In this document: in pieces, positions 6,988 through 14,400 of the stretch
Layout: each line of letters opens with the position of its first letter
Numbering within the stretch: the stretch's first letter is position 1
NCBI GenBank assembly: GCA_036676195.1
Contig: JAKFDK010000066.1
Coordinates: forward strand, 1-17,965
Reading direction: 5' to 3'
DNA: 17,965 nucleotides
DNA from: JAKFDK01 sp036676195
GTDB lineage: Bacteria > Bacillota > Sulfobacillia > Symbiobacteriales > ZC4RG38
Notes under the pieces: model-generated
What the model was told of the DNA's origin: nothing
What the model saw: only the letters and a program-made list of their open reading frames with translations
Database searches by the model: none
Position numbers and translations under genes: made by a program

Positions 6988-8171
6988 TCGGCGATGCGCT
7001 CGAAGACCGCCGCGATGCCCTGGCCACCGCCAATGCAGAGGGAGGCCACGCCATAGCGGGCGCCCCGCCGCTGCAATTCGTGGCTGAGGGTGAGGGCCAG
7101 ACGGGCGCCGCTGGCGCCGAGCGGATGGCCAATGGCGACAGCGCCGCCGTTGACATTCAACACATCCCGGGGCAGGCCGAGTTCCTTCATGCAGGCGACG
7201 CTCTGGCCGGAGAAGGCTTCGTTGATCTCCCACACATCGATATCCGACAGCTTGAGGCCGGCCTTTTCAATGGCCGCCCGGGAGGCCGGTGCCGGCCCGA
7301 TGCCCATGATCTCCGGCGGCACACCGACAATGCCCCAGGAAACCAGGCGGCTGAGCGGGCGCAGCCCGGCCTTCTCGGCCGCCCGCCGGGTCGTCATGAC
7401 CACGGCGGCGGCGCCGTCGACCACGCCGGAAGCATTGCCGGCGGTGACGGTGCTCTCCGGGCCGAAGTGCGGCTTCAGCCTGGCCAGGTTGGCCAGGGTG
7501 GTGTCAGGCCGCATATGCTCGTCGCGGTCGAACAGCACTTCGCCCTTACGGGTCTTCAGCGGAATCGGCACGATCTCGCCGGCAAACTTGCCTGCCTCGT
7601 AAGCGGCACCGGCAAGCTGCTGCGACTCCAGGGCGAACTGGTCCACTTCTTCCCGGGTCAGTCCGTACTTCTTGACCAGGTTGTCAGAGGTCTGGGCCAT
7701 CAGGAAGCCGCAGTGGGTATCGAGCAGGGCGTGCAGCAGCATGTCCTCCAGCTTGGCGCCGGCCAGGCCCAGGCCATAGCGGACGCCCTTGACGAAGTGC
7801 GGCACCTGGCTCATGCTTTCGGTGCCGCCGGCCAGAGCCCAGGTGGACTCGCCCAGCAGAATGGAGTGGGCGGCCGAAACCAGCGCCTGCAGACCGGAAC
7901 CGCACAGGCGGTTCAGGGTCAGCGCCGGCACCGGCACCGGTACCCCGGCCTTCAGGCCGACATGGCGGGCCAGGAACACCGACTGGCCGTCGTTATGGAT
8001 GACGGACCCGAACACCACGTTGTCGATCTGCTCCGGTGCCACACCGCTCTTTTGGAGGGCGCCCTTGGCAGCGATCACCCCAAGTTCAGTGGCAGTTATA
8101 TCCTTGAGAGCAGAACCATGTTCGCCAAATGCAGTACGGGCGCCGCCTACCAGGACAATCTCTTCGGACAT
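6984..8171 (-). CDS. Acetyl-CoA C-acetyltransferase (thiolase)
   Basis: A full-length thiolase of 395 residues. It carries the nucleophilic Cys90 in LNRLCGSGLQA, the NEAF motif (317-320), His349 in GHPLGASGAR and the second active-site Cys379 in CIGGGQG, so it should be catalytically competent. Thiolases of this type condense two acetyl-CoA to acetoacetyl-CoA or run in reverse in fatty-acid and ketone-body breakdown; direction cannot be inferred. It is cytoplasmic. ATG 8171 is preceded by GGGAGGG. The upstream reading frame can be extended but lacks homology-like sequence. Its 3' end overlaps the small germination-operon gene by four bases in convergent orientation, leaving no room for a terminator between them. 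Confidence 0.97.
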   Translation of the reverse strand: MSEEIVLVGGARTAFGEHGSALKDITATELGVIAAKGALQKSGVAPEQIDNVVFGSVIHNDGQSVFLARHVGLKAGVPVPVPALTLNRLCGSGLQALVSAAHSILLGESTWALAGGTESMSQVPHFVKGVRYGLGLAGAKLEDMLLHALLDTHCGFLMAQTSDNLVKKYGLTREEVDQFALESQQLAGAAYEAGKFAGEIVPIPLKTRKGEVLFDRDEHMRPDTTLANLARLKPHFGPESTVTAGNASGVVDGAAAVVMTTRRAAEKAGLRPLSRLVSWGIVGVPPEIMGIGPAPASRAAIEKAGLKLSDIDVWEINEAFSGQSVACMKELGLPRDVLNVNGGAVAIGHPLGASGARLALTLSHELQRRGARYGVASLCIGGGQGIAAVFERIAD

Positions 8172-8314
8172 GTAACGGTAACCCTCCCAGTTTTCAAAAA
8201 AGGTCCTATATAACGGTTTCGGCTCCCTGGCGGGCTTTCCTGCCTGCCTTACCGATCGTCCGCTCCAGTTTTCACTGAGCGCGCCAGAAGAGTACAGCCC
8301 CGGTACAGTCCCGG

Positions 8315-9358
8315 TTACGGCTGCTGCTGTGAGCTTTGCGAAGGTGGGGACGGAGCCTCCGGGGCCGGCAGCGGCGGCGGCGTCACAATGGTCACCGTCC
8401 GGCTGTCGCCGTCCCACTGTACCTGCAGGCCCAACGCTTCGCTGGCAAAGCGCAGGGGCACAAAGGTCCGCCCTTCCACCAGGCGGGGCGGCACATCCAG
8501 CAGGGTCGGCGTCGTCCCCACGTAGGCCATGCGGTTGTCGATCTGCAGCACGACCGTCCGGGATCCCCGGCCGGCGATCACGGTTCGGGTGGCCGGGTCC
8601 CACTGCACCGTGGCCCCAACCCCTTCAAAGATCGCCCGCAGCGGTACCAGCACGCGGTCCTGGTCAATGAAAGGAAAGGCATCGGTGAATGCCAGTTCCT
8701 TGCCGTCCACCAGCACCCGAATGGGCGGCGGGGGCATGTGGGAACTTACCCGGGCGGCCGCCACTGCCCGCAGCGTGAGTACGCCCGGGCCACCCACCCG
8801 CAGGTCGGCGCCGTTCAGGCCGTTGGCCATGCGGGCGTCCTCGGGCACCACCGCCACTGTCTTCCAGGCATCGGTGTTGCTGCGCTGGGCCAGCTCGACC
8901 CGCTTGCGGGCCAGGGCGGGATCCTGCCGGTAGGGCTGCTTGGGGTCAATGGCGTCATAATCCAGGTAAATCGGGCCAAAGCCCTGGTCCAGGTAACTGA
9001 TGTTCAGTTCTACCGTATTGATGCCGCCAAAGATATACCCATCGGCCACATCCAGGTAAAAGAACTGCTCCGCGCAGGGGTCCTCTTGCCCGGCCGGCGG
9101 CGGCGCCGGAGCCGGCCCGGTACAGGGCACCGTCCGCCGGGCCTTGCTGCCGCCAAGGTCCACCGCCTCGGTGGTACCATTGGAAAAGTTACTCAGCAGC
9201 CGCAATCCGTCTTCTGCGTTCTGCTCCCCCAGAATCACCTGAACATAGGCGGCATCCCGGTAGGGCGGCGACTGGTCCGGGGCCTGGGCCAAGGCTGGGG
9301 TGCTGCCCAGACTGGCGAGCAGTACAGCAGCGGCCACGGCACTGGAGAGCTGGCGCAA
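8315..9358 (-). CDS. Secreted protein with glycosidase-associated beta-sandwich-like region and copper-amine-oxidase-N (stalk) domain
   Basis: Starting at TTG 9358, which has a strong AGGAGGTG Shine-Dalgarno 7 bases upstream, the product has 347 residues and a classic Sec signal peptide with likely cleavage after ALA (residue 24). No twin-arginine motif is present, so it is not an obvious Tat substrate despite the adjacent tatA. Residues about 40-200 (GGSKARRT, FYLDVADGYIFGG, VELNISYLDQGFGP, WKTVAVVPEDARMANG, GADLRV) look like the beta-sandwich modules that accompany some secreted glycosidases, which suggests carbohydrate or cell-wall binding. Residues 213-325 form a copper-amine-oxidase-N domain (RVLVPLRAIFEGVGATVQW, then RTFVPLRFASEALGLQVQW), common in Firmicutes surface proteins. 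Two cysteines (79, 95) flank a Pro-rich loop. A Pro/Ser/Gln tail ends the protein. No catalytic domain was recognised. Confidence 0.88.
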   Translation of the reverse strand: MRQLSSAVAAAVLLASLGSTPALAQAPDQSPPYRDAAYVQVILGEQNAEDGLRLLSNFSNGTTEAVDLGGSKARRTVPCTGPAPAPPPAGQEDPCAEQFFYLDVADGYIFGGINTVELNISYLDQGFGPIYLDYDAIDPKQPYRQDPALARKRVELAQRSNTDAWKTVAVVPEDARMANGLNGADLRVGGPGVLTLRAVAAARVSSHMPPPPIRVLVDGKELAFTDAFPFIDQDRVLVPLRAIFEGVGATVQWDPATRTVIAGRGSRTVVLQIDNRMAYVGTTPTLLDVPPRLVEGRTFVPLRFASEALGLQVQWDGDSRTVTIVTPPPLPAPEAPSPPSQSSQQQP

Positions 9359-9386
9359 CCGGGCACCTCCTTCTTCGCTGCATAAA

Positions 9387-9406
9387 GCCCCCGGCAAGCC
9401 GAGGGC
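9387..9406 (-). terminator. Probable intrinsic terminator of tatA
   Basis: On the minus strand, GCCCTCGG, loop CTTG, CCGGGGGC forms an 8-bp stem with one G-U pair, followed by TTTATG. It begins about 10 bases after the tatA stop and ends before the ribosome binding site of the next gene. The short T-run makes it a modest terminator. Confidence 0.5.
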
Positions 9407-9416
9407 CTGATGGCAA

Positions 9417-9608
9417 TCAGGACTTCTTGACGTCTTCCTTCGTGCCGTTGTCTTCTTCGTTCTCGGTCAGGCCCTTGGCGGCCTTCTTGAATTCCCTGAT
9501 CCCCTCACCGACGCCCCTCCCCAGTTGGGGCAGCTTGGCCGCGCCGAAGATCAAGACCACGACCAGGAGGATTAGAATAAGTTCCATCGGCCCCAGGTTC
9601 CGAAACAT
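9417..9608 (-). CDS. tatA: Twin-arginine translocase subunit TatA
   Basis: A 63-residue TatA-family protein: a short N-terminal membrane helix (MELILILLVVVLIF), the FG hinge followed by AAKLPQLGRGVGEGIREFKKA as the amphipathic helix, and a charged acidic/basic tail. TatA oligomers form the passage for folded proteins with twin-arginine signals. ATG 9608 is preferred because AGAAGGG lies about 10 bases upstream; the in-frame GTG at 9617 sits too close to that site. No tatC or tatB is seen nearby, so the partner must be encoded elsewhere. A terminator candidate follows the gene. Confidence 0.95.
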   Translation of the reverse strand: MFRNLGPMELILILLVVVLIFGAAKLPQLGRGVGEGIREFKKAAKGLTENEEDNGTKEDVKKS

Positions 9609-9646
9609 GGAGACCACACCCTTCTTTCGCGGCCTGATGGCCGTGT

Positions 9647-9657
9647 ACGTGACACGT
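9647..9657. promoter_or_regulatory. Short palindrome upstream of tatA
   Basis: ACGTG-A-CACGT is a perfect 5+1+5 palindrome about 40 bases upstream of the tatA start, in the 88-base gap after the CoA-transferase beta gene. Its position would suit an operator, but no recognised regulator site or promoter boxes were found to support this. Confidence 0.25.
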
Positions 9658-9696
9658 CAACAAACAGGCTTCAACTGTAATGTGCACTTTTCCTGC

Positions 9697-10428
9697 CTAA
9701 AACTCCGCCGCCCGAACGTTGTCCGGATCAATCCGTTGCAGCAGCTCCAGTTCCGTGGCTGAAGGAGCAGGCGTAACGGGGGTTTCCGGGCCGGCGGTGA
9801 CGGCAAACCCGGTCTGGCGGCACACTTCCTCCGGCGTCACACCAGGATGGAGACTGGCCACCGCCAGCCGCCCGCCGGCACCCCGGGCGAACCGGCAGAG
9901 CGGGGTCACCACCTCGGCCGTATTCCCGGCGGCAGTGGTAAAGTCCAGCCGCTCCACAAAAGTGCGGGGATCATGGCGGGTCCGCCACAGAATCGCCCGC
10001 CGCACCGTTGGCAGCAGCAGGGCCGAGCCGGCCCCGCCGGGCAGCCGCACCCGGGGCGCCTCATAGCTGCCGATGGCGCTCATGTTGATGCTTCCGCAGG
10101 CGTCGATCTGCACCCCGGACAGGAAGACGGTGTCAAGACGCCCGCGGGCAGACAGGTCGAAGATCTCGGCCAGTCCGAAGATCCCCCGGGCACCGGTGAG
10201 CAGCAGCCCGTCCACCGTGGAGCGGGGCAGCCGGTCGAGGGTGGCGTCCACGCTGCCAGGGATGGTCAGCACCGACAGGTGGGGTGCGTGGGTGGCCCGG
10301 GCCAGCAGCGTGGCCACCATGACCAGGGGCGAGGCGAGTCCGAAGAAGACCGTTTCGCCGTCCCGGAGCAGCCGGGCCAGGGTCACCGCCATCTGATCGG
10401 CCGTGGGGTGAGGTGCCGGGGCACTCAT
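9697..10428 (-). CDS. CoA-transferase family subunit B (GctB/IpdB-like)
   Basis: A 243-residue beta subunit of a two-subunit class I CoA-transferase-like enzyme. Recognisable features are the N-terminal helix TADQMAVTLARLLRDGETVF, the FGLASPLVMVATLLARATHAP segment and the VQIDACGSINMSAIG region, which corresponds to the family's 'Q-D-x-x-G-N-x-N' block. In true transferases a catalytic Glu lies in an E-S/G-G motif shortly after HAP; here that stretch reads LSVLTIPGS (residues 51-59), with no Glu visible. IpdB-type homologues that act as ring-opening hydrolases also depart from the transferase pattern. Activity is therefore uncertain. ATG 10428 overlaps the stop of the alpha gene by the ATGA arrangement, indicating translational coupling. 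Confidence 0.88.
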   Translation of the reverse strand: MSAPAPHPTADQMAVTLARLLRDGETVFFGLASPLVMVATLLARATHAPHLSVLTIPGSVDATLDRLPRSTVDGLLLTGARGIFGLAEIFDLSARGRLDTVFLSGVQIDACGSINMSAIGSYEAPRVRLPGGAGSALLLPTVRRAILWRTRHDPRTFVERLDFTTAAGNTAEVVTPLCRFARGAGGRLAVASLHPGVTPEEVCRQTGFAVTAGPETPVTPAPSATELELLQRIDPDNVRAAEF

Positions 10429-11225
10429 GCCAGCACCTCCTTCAGGAAGGCGTCGAGCCCGGCCGCGCCGGCGGCGCACGCCTGCAGATAGCGGGCAAAG
10501 AAGGCTTCGTCGGCCGGATAATGCCCCTGGCAACTGTGCGGTGCGGCACCGCCCGGCGCATGCACCACCGCCGTGACCAGAAAGCCGGGGATATCCGTCA
10601 GTTCCGGCTGCCGGGCCAGTTCGGCCCCATCGACAATCCGCTCCGCCGTCACCAATACATTGCGGGCGGCCTTTGCCTTGTACACATCATCGTACTTGGG
10701 CCCATACATGCGGGCGTTGCCGGCCGCATCGGCCTCGTGCACGTGAATCACGGTCCAGTCCGGCGCAATGGCGGGAATGGCGGTCCACTCCCGGCCGGTA
10801 AACGGGCAGACAATGGGCTTGAAGTCAGAGACCTGCCGCAGATCGGACCCGGTCAGGCCCGCCATGGGCAAAAAGGTAACCCCCTGGATTGCGGCCCGCA
10901 ACCCTGTGTGGATGGACGCTCAGGTATGCTCCCAGAGCTGCACCCGGCCACTCTCAATGCCCTGGCGGAACATGGGCGCCAGACCCAGGGTTTCAAAACC
11001 AACGTAGGCGGCGGTGACCCGGCGGACCCGCCCGGCCCCTACCAGCACGTCCACATCGTAAGCGCCGGCCGTTTTGATGATTTCCAGGTCACGCCGGTTC
11101 TGGCGCAGCAACTCATGCAGCGCCGCCGCCGGGACCCGGTGAAACGTATTGCCGCCAAAGGCTACAGACGCCCCGTCCGGGATCAGGGCCACCGCCTCGG
11201 CCAGGGTGCGGATTTTATCGGGCAT
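10425..11225 (-). pseudogene. CoA-transferase family subunit A (GctA/IpdA-like), interrupted by an in-frame TGA
   Basis: Two reading frames in the same register together make one alpha subunit. The first, from ATG 11225, has 101 residues (Gly-rich GASVAFGGNTFHRVP, then AAYVGFETLGLAPMFRQGIE). It stops at TGA 10922-10920, codon 102. Straight after it, in frame, the sequence continues with GLRAAIQGVTFLPMAGLTGSDL and runs to 10425. The summed length, 266 codons, is normal for the family, and both parts keep family motifs, so a single nonsense change or a sequencing error is the simplest reading. A restart at TTG 10901 or ATG 10865 would give only a fragment. Read-through as selenocysteine or Trp is possible but has no known precedent in this family. 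The coupled beta gene remains open. Confidence 0.82.
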
Positions 11226-11485
11226 AGCTGTGCTTTCGCTCCATTCTCCGGAGTGTCTCCGGCTCAGTCAAACCCGCTGATATTTCGGCCCCCGGCCGGC
11301 CGATTCCTGCCCTGACGCCCCCCGGCCCTGCATCATCGTCCGGCTGTCCGGCCGTGGCAGGGATCGCCAGGGCAGCGGGCGAATACGGGCTGGTGGCTTG
11401 ATCCTACCCGCGCCGGGCCAACCCCGGCAAGTTGCAAATGTCACAAGCGTTGCCGGCCGTGGGGCCGGGACAAGGAGAATGGACC
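11226..11485. other. Divergent intergenic region between the CoA-transferase genes and a membrane protein gene
   Basis: These 260 bases separate two divergent transcription units and should hold both promoters, but no convincing -35/-10 pair was seen. The stretch is very G+C rich, with CCGG/GGCC runs. A small perfect hairpin, CCGGCC-GTGG-GGCCGG, at 11453-11468 lies directly before the AAGGAG ribosome binding site (11472-11477) of the plus-strand gene and could affect its translation. Confidence 0.4.
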
Positions 11486-12517
11486 ATGCAAGCGTTACGC
11501 CGGATTCTTGCCCTGCTGTTGCTGGTGTTGTTCCTGCCAGGCTTCTGGGCTCTGCTCTCGATGAACACGGTCAGGACCACGGTAGTCAGGACCGAATTCC
11601 TGCAATCTGTGCTGGCCGACAGCGGCGTGTATCAGCAAGTTCCGGCGCTGGTCGCCGCGCAGGTCGCCGCGCCGCTGCGCCAGTCGGATCTGCCGCTGAC
11701 TCCGGGCCAGGCAGAAGCCATGGTGGTCCGCCTGCTCACCCCCGAACAGATCAGGCTTCTGGCTGATCCCCTGGTCGCCGGGGTCGTGGACTGGCTACAC
11801 AGCGACCGGGAACTGCCACAACTGGAACTGGACCTGAGCGGGCTGAAGCCCGCCCTGGCCCGTGAATTGCCGCCGCTGCTCCGGGCCAGGTGGGACGCCC
11901 TGCCCGAATGTACCCCACAGCAGTTGCGGGCCCTGGCCGGTACCGCTGCCAACAGCCGCAGCCTGCCGGCCTGCCGCCCGCCCGGTCCGGCCGGCGAACA
12001 ACTGTGGGCGCGACTGAGCCAGGAGCTGGATCCCCAGCAACTGCTGGCTCCGCTCCCGGACCGGATCAATCTGTTGCAGCCGGAGGCCGCCCCCCAGGCC
12101 ATGGCTCATCTGCAGCACCTGCGCAACCGGTATCAAACCATCAGCCGCTACCTGCAGTGGCAGTGGGTGGCGCTGCTGGTCTGGCTGGGCCTGCTTGGTC
12201 TGCTCGGCTGGGGGCGCCCGTACTCCCCCCTTGGCTGGATCGGCACGGCCCTGCTCCTGTGCGCCCTGCCGCTGCTGCTGGCTCAGCCGCTGACCGGCTG
12301 GGGGCTGGACCAGGCCGGGGCACGGCTGGCGGCGGGGGTCCCCGGTCCGCAACTGGCGGTCATCAAACCGCTGCTCGGTCTGACCGCCGGCCGGATTGCC
12401 GCCGCCCTGCGGCTGCAGGGGCTGTGGCTGGCCCTGCCGGGGGCTGCCGCCGTGGCCGCTGCCCTGGTACTGCACCTGCGGGCGCAGGCCGGCCGGCCCC
12501 CGGCTGCCCGGGGCTGA
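11486..12517 (+). CDS. Membrane protein of unknown function with large extracytoplasmic domain
   Basis: A 343-residue protein starting at ATG 11486, with AAGGAG 8 bases upstream. It has an N-terminal membrane helix (about residues 5-26), a soluble region of nearly 200 residues, and three C-terminal helices (about 224-242, 250-270, 312-331). The soluble part begins VRTEFLQSVLADSGVYQQVPAL and holds two cysteines, C142 in PECTPQQLRAL and C163 in LPACRPP, which could form a disulfide outside the membrane. I have seen similar layouts in uncharacterised membrane proteins of Chloroflexi and high-GC Firmicutes, but know no function. It is followed after 81 bases by another small membrane protein gene, perhaps in the same transcript. 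Confidence 0.82.
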   Translation: MQALRRILALLLLVLFLPGFWALLSMNTVRTTVVRTEFLQSVLADSGVYQQVPALVAAQVAAPLRQSDLPLTPGQAEAMVVRLLTPEQIRLLADPLVAGVVDWLHSDRELPQLELDLSGLKPALARELPPLLRARWDALPECTPQQLRALAGTAANSRSLPACRPPGPAGEQLWARLSQELDPQQLLAPLPDRINLLQPEAAPQAMAHLQHLRNRYQTISRYLQWQWVALLVWLGLLGLLGWGRPYSPLGWIGTALLLCALPLLLAQPLTGWGLDQAGARLAAGVPGPQLAVIKPLLGLTAGRIAAALRLQGLWLALPGAAAVAAALVLHLRAQAGRPPAARG

Positions 12518-12598
12518 GGCGTGGGCAATCGGAGCAGGAGCCCGGCGTAAGGGTGCGGAATTCGGGGTCACTATCCAACCATAAAGGTGGAAATCCAC

Positions 12599-13042
12599 GT
12601 GCGCTCTTTTCTATCCCGCCCGCCCCACCAGTTGTTGTGGATCGGTGCTGTGCTGTGTCTGCTGTCCCTCGGGTTTTTCGCCGCACCAGGCCGCACAGTG
12701 GCCCGCCCGGGCGGTTACTGGCAGGATACGTACTACAGCGACAACGGCCGCCTGGCCCACAGCGATTTTATCCCCCAGACTGAGTTCTCGGTCATGCCCG
12801 GCCACGACAGCGCCCCCGGCTGGCTGCCACTGGCCCTCCTCGCCGCCGGCGCCTTCTGGGTGCGTCGTGGCCCAACCGCAGCCTGGGTCCGGTACGGGCT
12901 GGTGGCCCTGTCGGCCATTGTGGCCCTGAATGCGGTTGAAGCGCTGACCGGGAACATCAGTCTCGGGGCGCTGCTGTATGCCCTGGGGGCAGTGCCAATC
13001 GGCGCGGCCGGCTGGCGGCTGCTGCGCGGCGCCGTCGCCTGA
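12599..13042 (+). CDS. Small integral membrane protein of unknown function
   Basis: A 147-residue protein with four predicted helices (about residues 11-29, 75-89, 98-115, 120-140) and a polar loop between the first two (GGYWQDTYYSDNGRLAHSDF) that probably faces outside. GTG 12599 is chosen over the in-frame GTG at 12587 because AAAGGTGG lies at 12583-12590, which fits 12599 and overlaps 12587. I do not recognise the family. It shares orientation with the preceding membrane protein gene and ends just before a strong terminator hairpin, so the two genes probably form one unit. Confidence 0.7.
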   Translation: MRSFLSRPPHQLLWIGAVLCLLSLGFFAAPGRTVARPGGYWQDTYYSDNGRLAHSDFIPQTEFSVMPGHDSAPGWLPLALLAAGAFWVRRGPTAAWVRYGLVALSAIVALNAVEALTGNISLGALLYALGAVPIGAAGWRLLRGAVA

Positions 13043-13075
13043 GCCCGGGCCACCCCTGCGGCCACGGACCTGCCA

Positions 13076-13113
13076 GACCGGCAGCCGGCGTATACACACA
13101 CCGGCTGCCGGTC
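13076..13113 (+). terminator. Strong intrinsic terminator hairpin between convergent units
   Basis: GACCGGCAGCCGG (13076-13088) pairs perfectly with CCGGCTGCCGGTC (13101-13113) across a 12-base A/C/T-rich loop. On the plus strand it is followed by GGTTTATT, so it should end the membrane protein unit. It also sits three bases beyond the stop of the convergent gerC2 gene, where it can protect or end that transcript, although no T-run follows on the minus strand. Confidence 0.8.
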
Positions 13114-13116
13114 GGT

Positions 13117-14400
13117 TTATTCACCGCCCGCGCCGCCACCCGCACCGGGGCCGCCCGCGCCGGGACCGCGCGCACCGGAGCCGCCCGCATCGATACTGCT
13201 CTCCAATTCGTTCTTCATGCTGTTGTAAATCTGCCCCACCCGCGGCACCCTGGTCTGTACCTGAATCTCCACCGGGATCCGGGCCAACACCTCCGGCCAG
13301 CGGCGCGCCAGCGCCTTGTAAGCCGGGGGATTCCGTTGAAACAGCGCCTGCCCCAGGTTAAAGATATCTGCCCCCGTTCGCCGGGAAATCTGCAGGGCAT
13401 TCCGCACCTCCCGCTCGATCTCGCCGGCCAGCGCCTCCTCGAACTGTGTCAGTTGATCCACGCTCGCCGGCCCGGTATCGCACTGCACATCGTTCAAGTC
13501 TGCATAGGCCGTAATCAGGAGGGTGACAGCCAGATCGTCCGCCTCCTCCCCGGTCAGGATCAACTTGGTCTTGGAACCGCGCAGGCGAAAGACGGTCTGG
13601 CCCTCACCCTGCGGGCAGCGGGCAGCGATCGGGCCCGAAGCGGCCCGGCTGCGGGCAAACAGCAGCCCGCGCCCCTCCTCCGGTGTCAGCCAGCCCACCA
13701 GGCGCTCGCCCCGGAACACACCGGCGCCGCCGATCAGCATTTCCCCGACCCTTTCCGGTGCCGGTATCACCGTGGTCGGGTCGCCACCCTCGGGTTCGCG
13801 CATGCGGAACATGGGCAGGACCAGGTCGGCCCCCTCTTCCTGCAAAATGGCGATGGCATTGACCAGGCGCCGGGCCGGGGCCATGGACAGGCGTTTGGGG
13901 ATCAGGTCATGGTAGCCAAGCGGCCCGTTGGCCGGGTACAGTTCAGTTACGGGGCGCGTCGTCAGCAGCGGACCGGCCAGGCCTGGTGTCACCCCCAGCC
14001 ACACCGTCGGCCGGACTTCCGAAGAGCGGTCAAGATAGCCCAGCGGGGCACCGATCCCCCGGCGGGCCATCGCCTCGCCAAAGAGCACAGCCCGGAGGTG
14101 GCCCAGAAAAATCCGCCGTGGCGAGAGCCGCTCCAGCCGGCCCATGGCCTCATCCAGAGACGGCGCCTCGGCCTGGATGGTCCAGATCGGTTTCTGTTCC
14201 GGGTCGGTACCGCCGCCACCACTGGCGGACCGGTCTGAGCCCTGATTGGCCGGCAACAACCCGTTGGCGGTAAGGCGGTAGCGGCCGTTCACCCAGTCCA
14301 CGGCCAGCAGGCCGATAAAGGAGGTCTCGGTAATCTCCCGCCGGCTCCAGCATCCGCTCAGCAGGGCCAGAGCCAACAGCAGGCCAATGGCGCGTTTCAT
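13117..14400 (-). CDS. Spore germination lipoprotein subunit C (Ger(x)C family), operon 2
   Basis: A 427-residue GerC lipoprotein. The signal peptide MKRAIGLLLALALLSG is followed by the lipidation Cys17 and WSRREITETSFIG, the family signature. Later segments fit the Ger(x)C fold, such as RRIFLGHLRAVLFGE, LIGGAGVFRGERLVGWLT and the C-terminal RTGADIFNLGQALFQRNP. The last 20 or so residues are almost only Gly, Ala and Pro (GARGPGAGGPGAGGG), a disordered tail not seen in GerC1. ATG 14400 overlaps the gerA2 stop by four bases (ATGA), so it is translationally coupled as the last gene of a B-A-C operon. The perfect hairpin after its stop is shared with the convergent unit. Confidence 0.94.
   Translation of the reverse strand: MKRAIGLLLALALLSGCWSRREITETSFIGLLAVDWVNGRYRLTANGLLPANQGSDRSASGGGGTDPEQKPIWTIQAEAPSLDEAMGRLERLSPRRIFLGHLRAVLFGEAMARRGIGAPLGYLDRSSEVRPTVWLGVTPGLAGPLLTTRPVTELYPANGPLGYHDLIPKRLSMAPARRLVNAIAILQEEGADLVLPMFRMREPEGGDPTTVIPAPERVGEMLIGGAGVFRGERLVGWLTPEEGRGLLFARSRAASGPIAARCPQGEGQTVFRLRGSKTKLILTGEEADDLAVTLLITAYADLNDVQCDTGPASVDQLTQFEEALAGEIEREVRNALQISRRTGADIFNLGQALFQRNPPAYKALARRWPEVLARIPVEIQVQTRVPRVGQIYNSMKNELESSIDAGGSGARGPGAGGPGAGGGAGGE

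Noticed and set aside
8172..8314. Terminator after the stalk-domain gene or promoter of the thiolase gene
   Set aside because: A GGCGGG-CTTT-CCTGCC stem and a TATATA stretch are present, but the stem has a mismatch on the minus strand and no -35 partner was found for the TATATA.
8172..8603. N-terminal extension of the thiolase frame
   Set aside because: ATG 8171 has a good Shine-Dalgarno and gives a normal thiolase N-terminus. The extension overlaps the stalk-domain gene and has no thiolase-like sequence.
9359..9397. Upstream start of the stalk-domain protein at 9397
   Set aside because: It would put 13 polar residues before the signal peptide and overlap the tatA terminator. TTG 9358 sits 7 bases after AGGAGGTG.
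10920..10922. Selenocysteine codon in the CoA-transferase alpha gene
   Set aside because: No obvious SECIS-like stem follows the TGA, and no selenoprotein is known to me in this family. A nonsense change or read error is simpler, though the point stays open as a finding.
10413..11315. 300-codon plus-strand frame over the CoA-transferase alpha gene
   Set aside because: It is antisense to two in-register frames with clear family motifs, and its translation shows no domain. It is not an explanation for the TGA.
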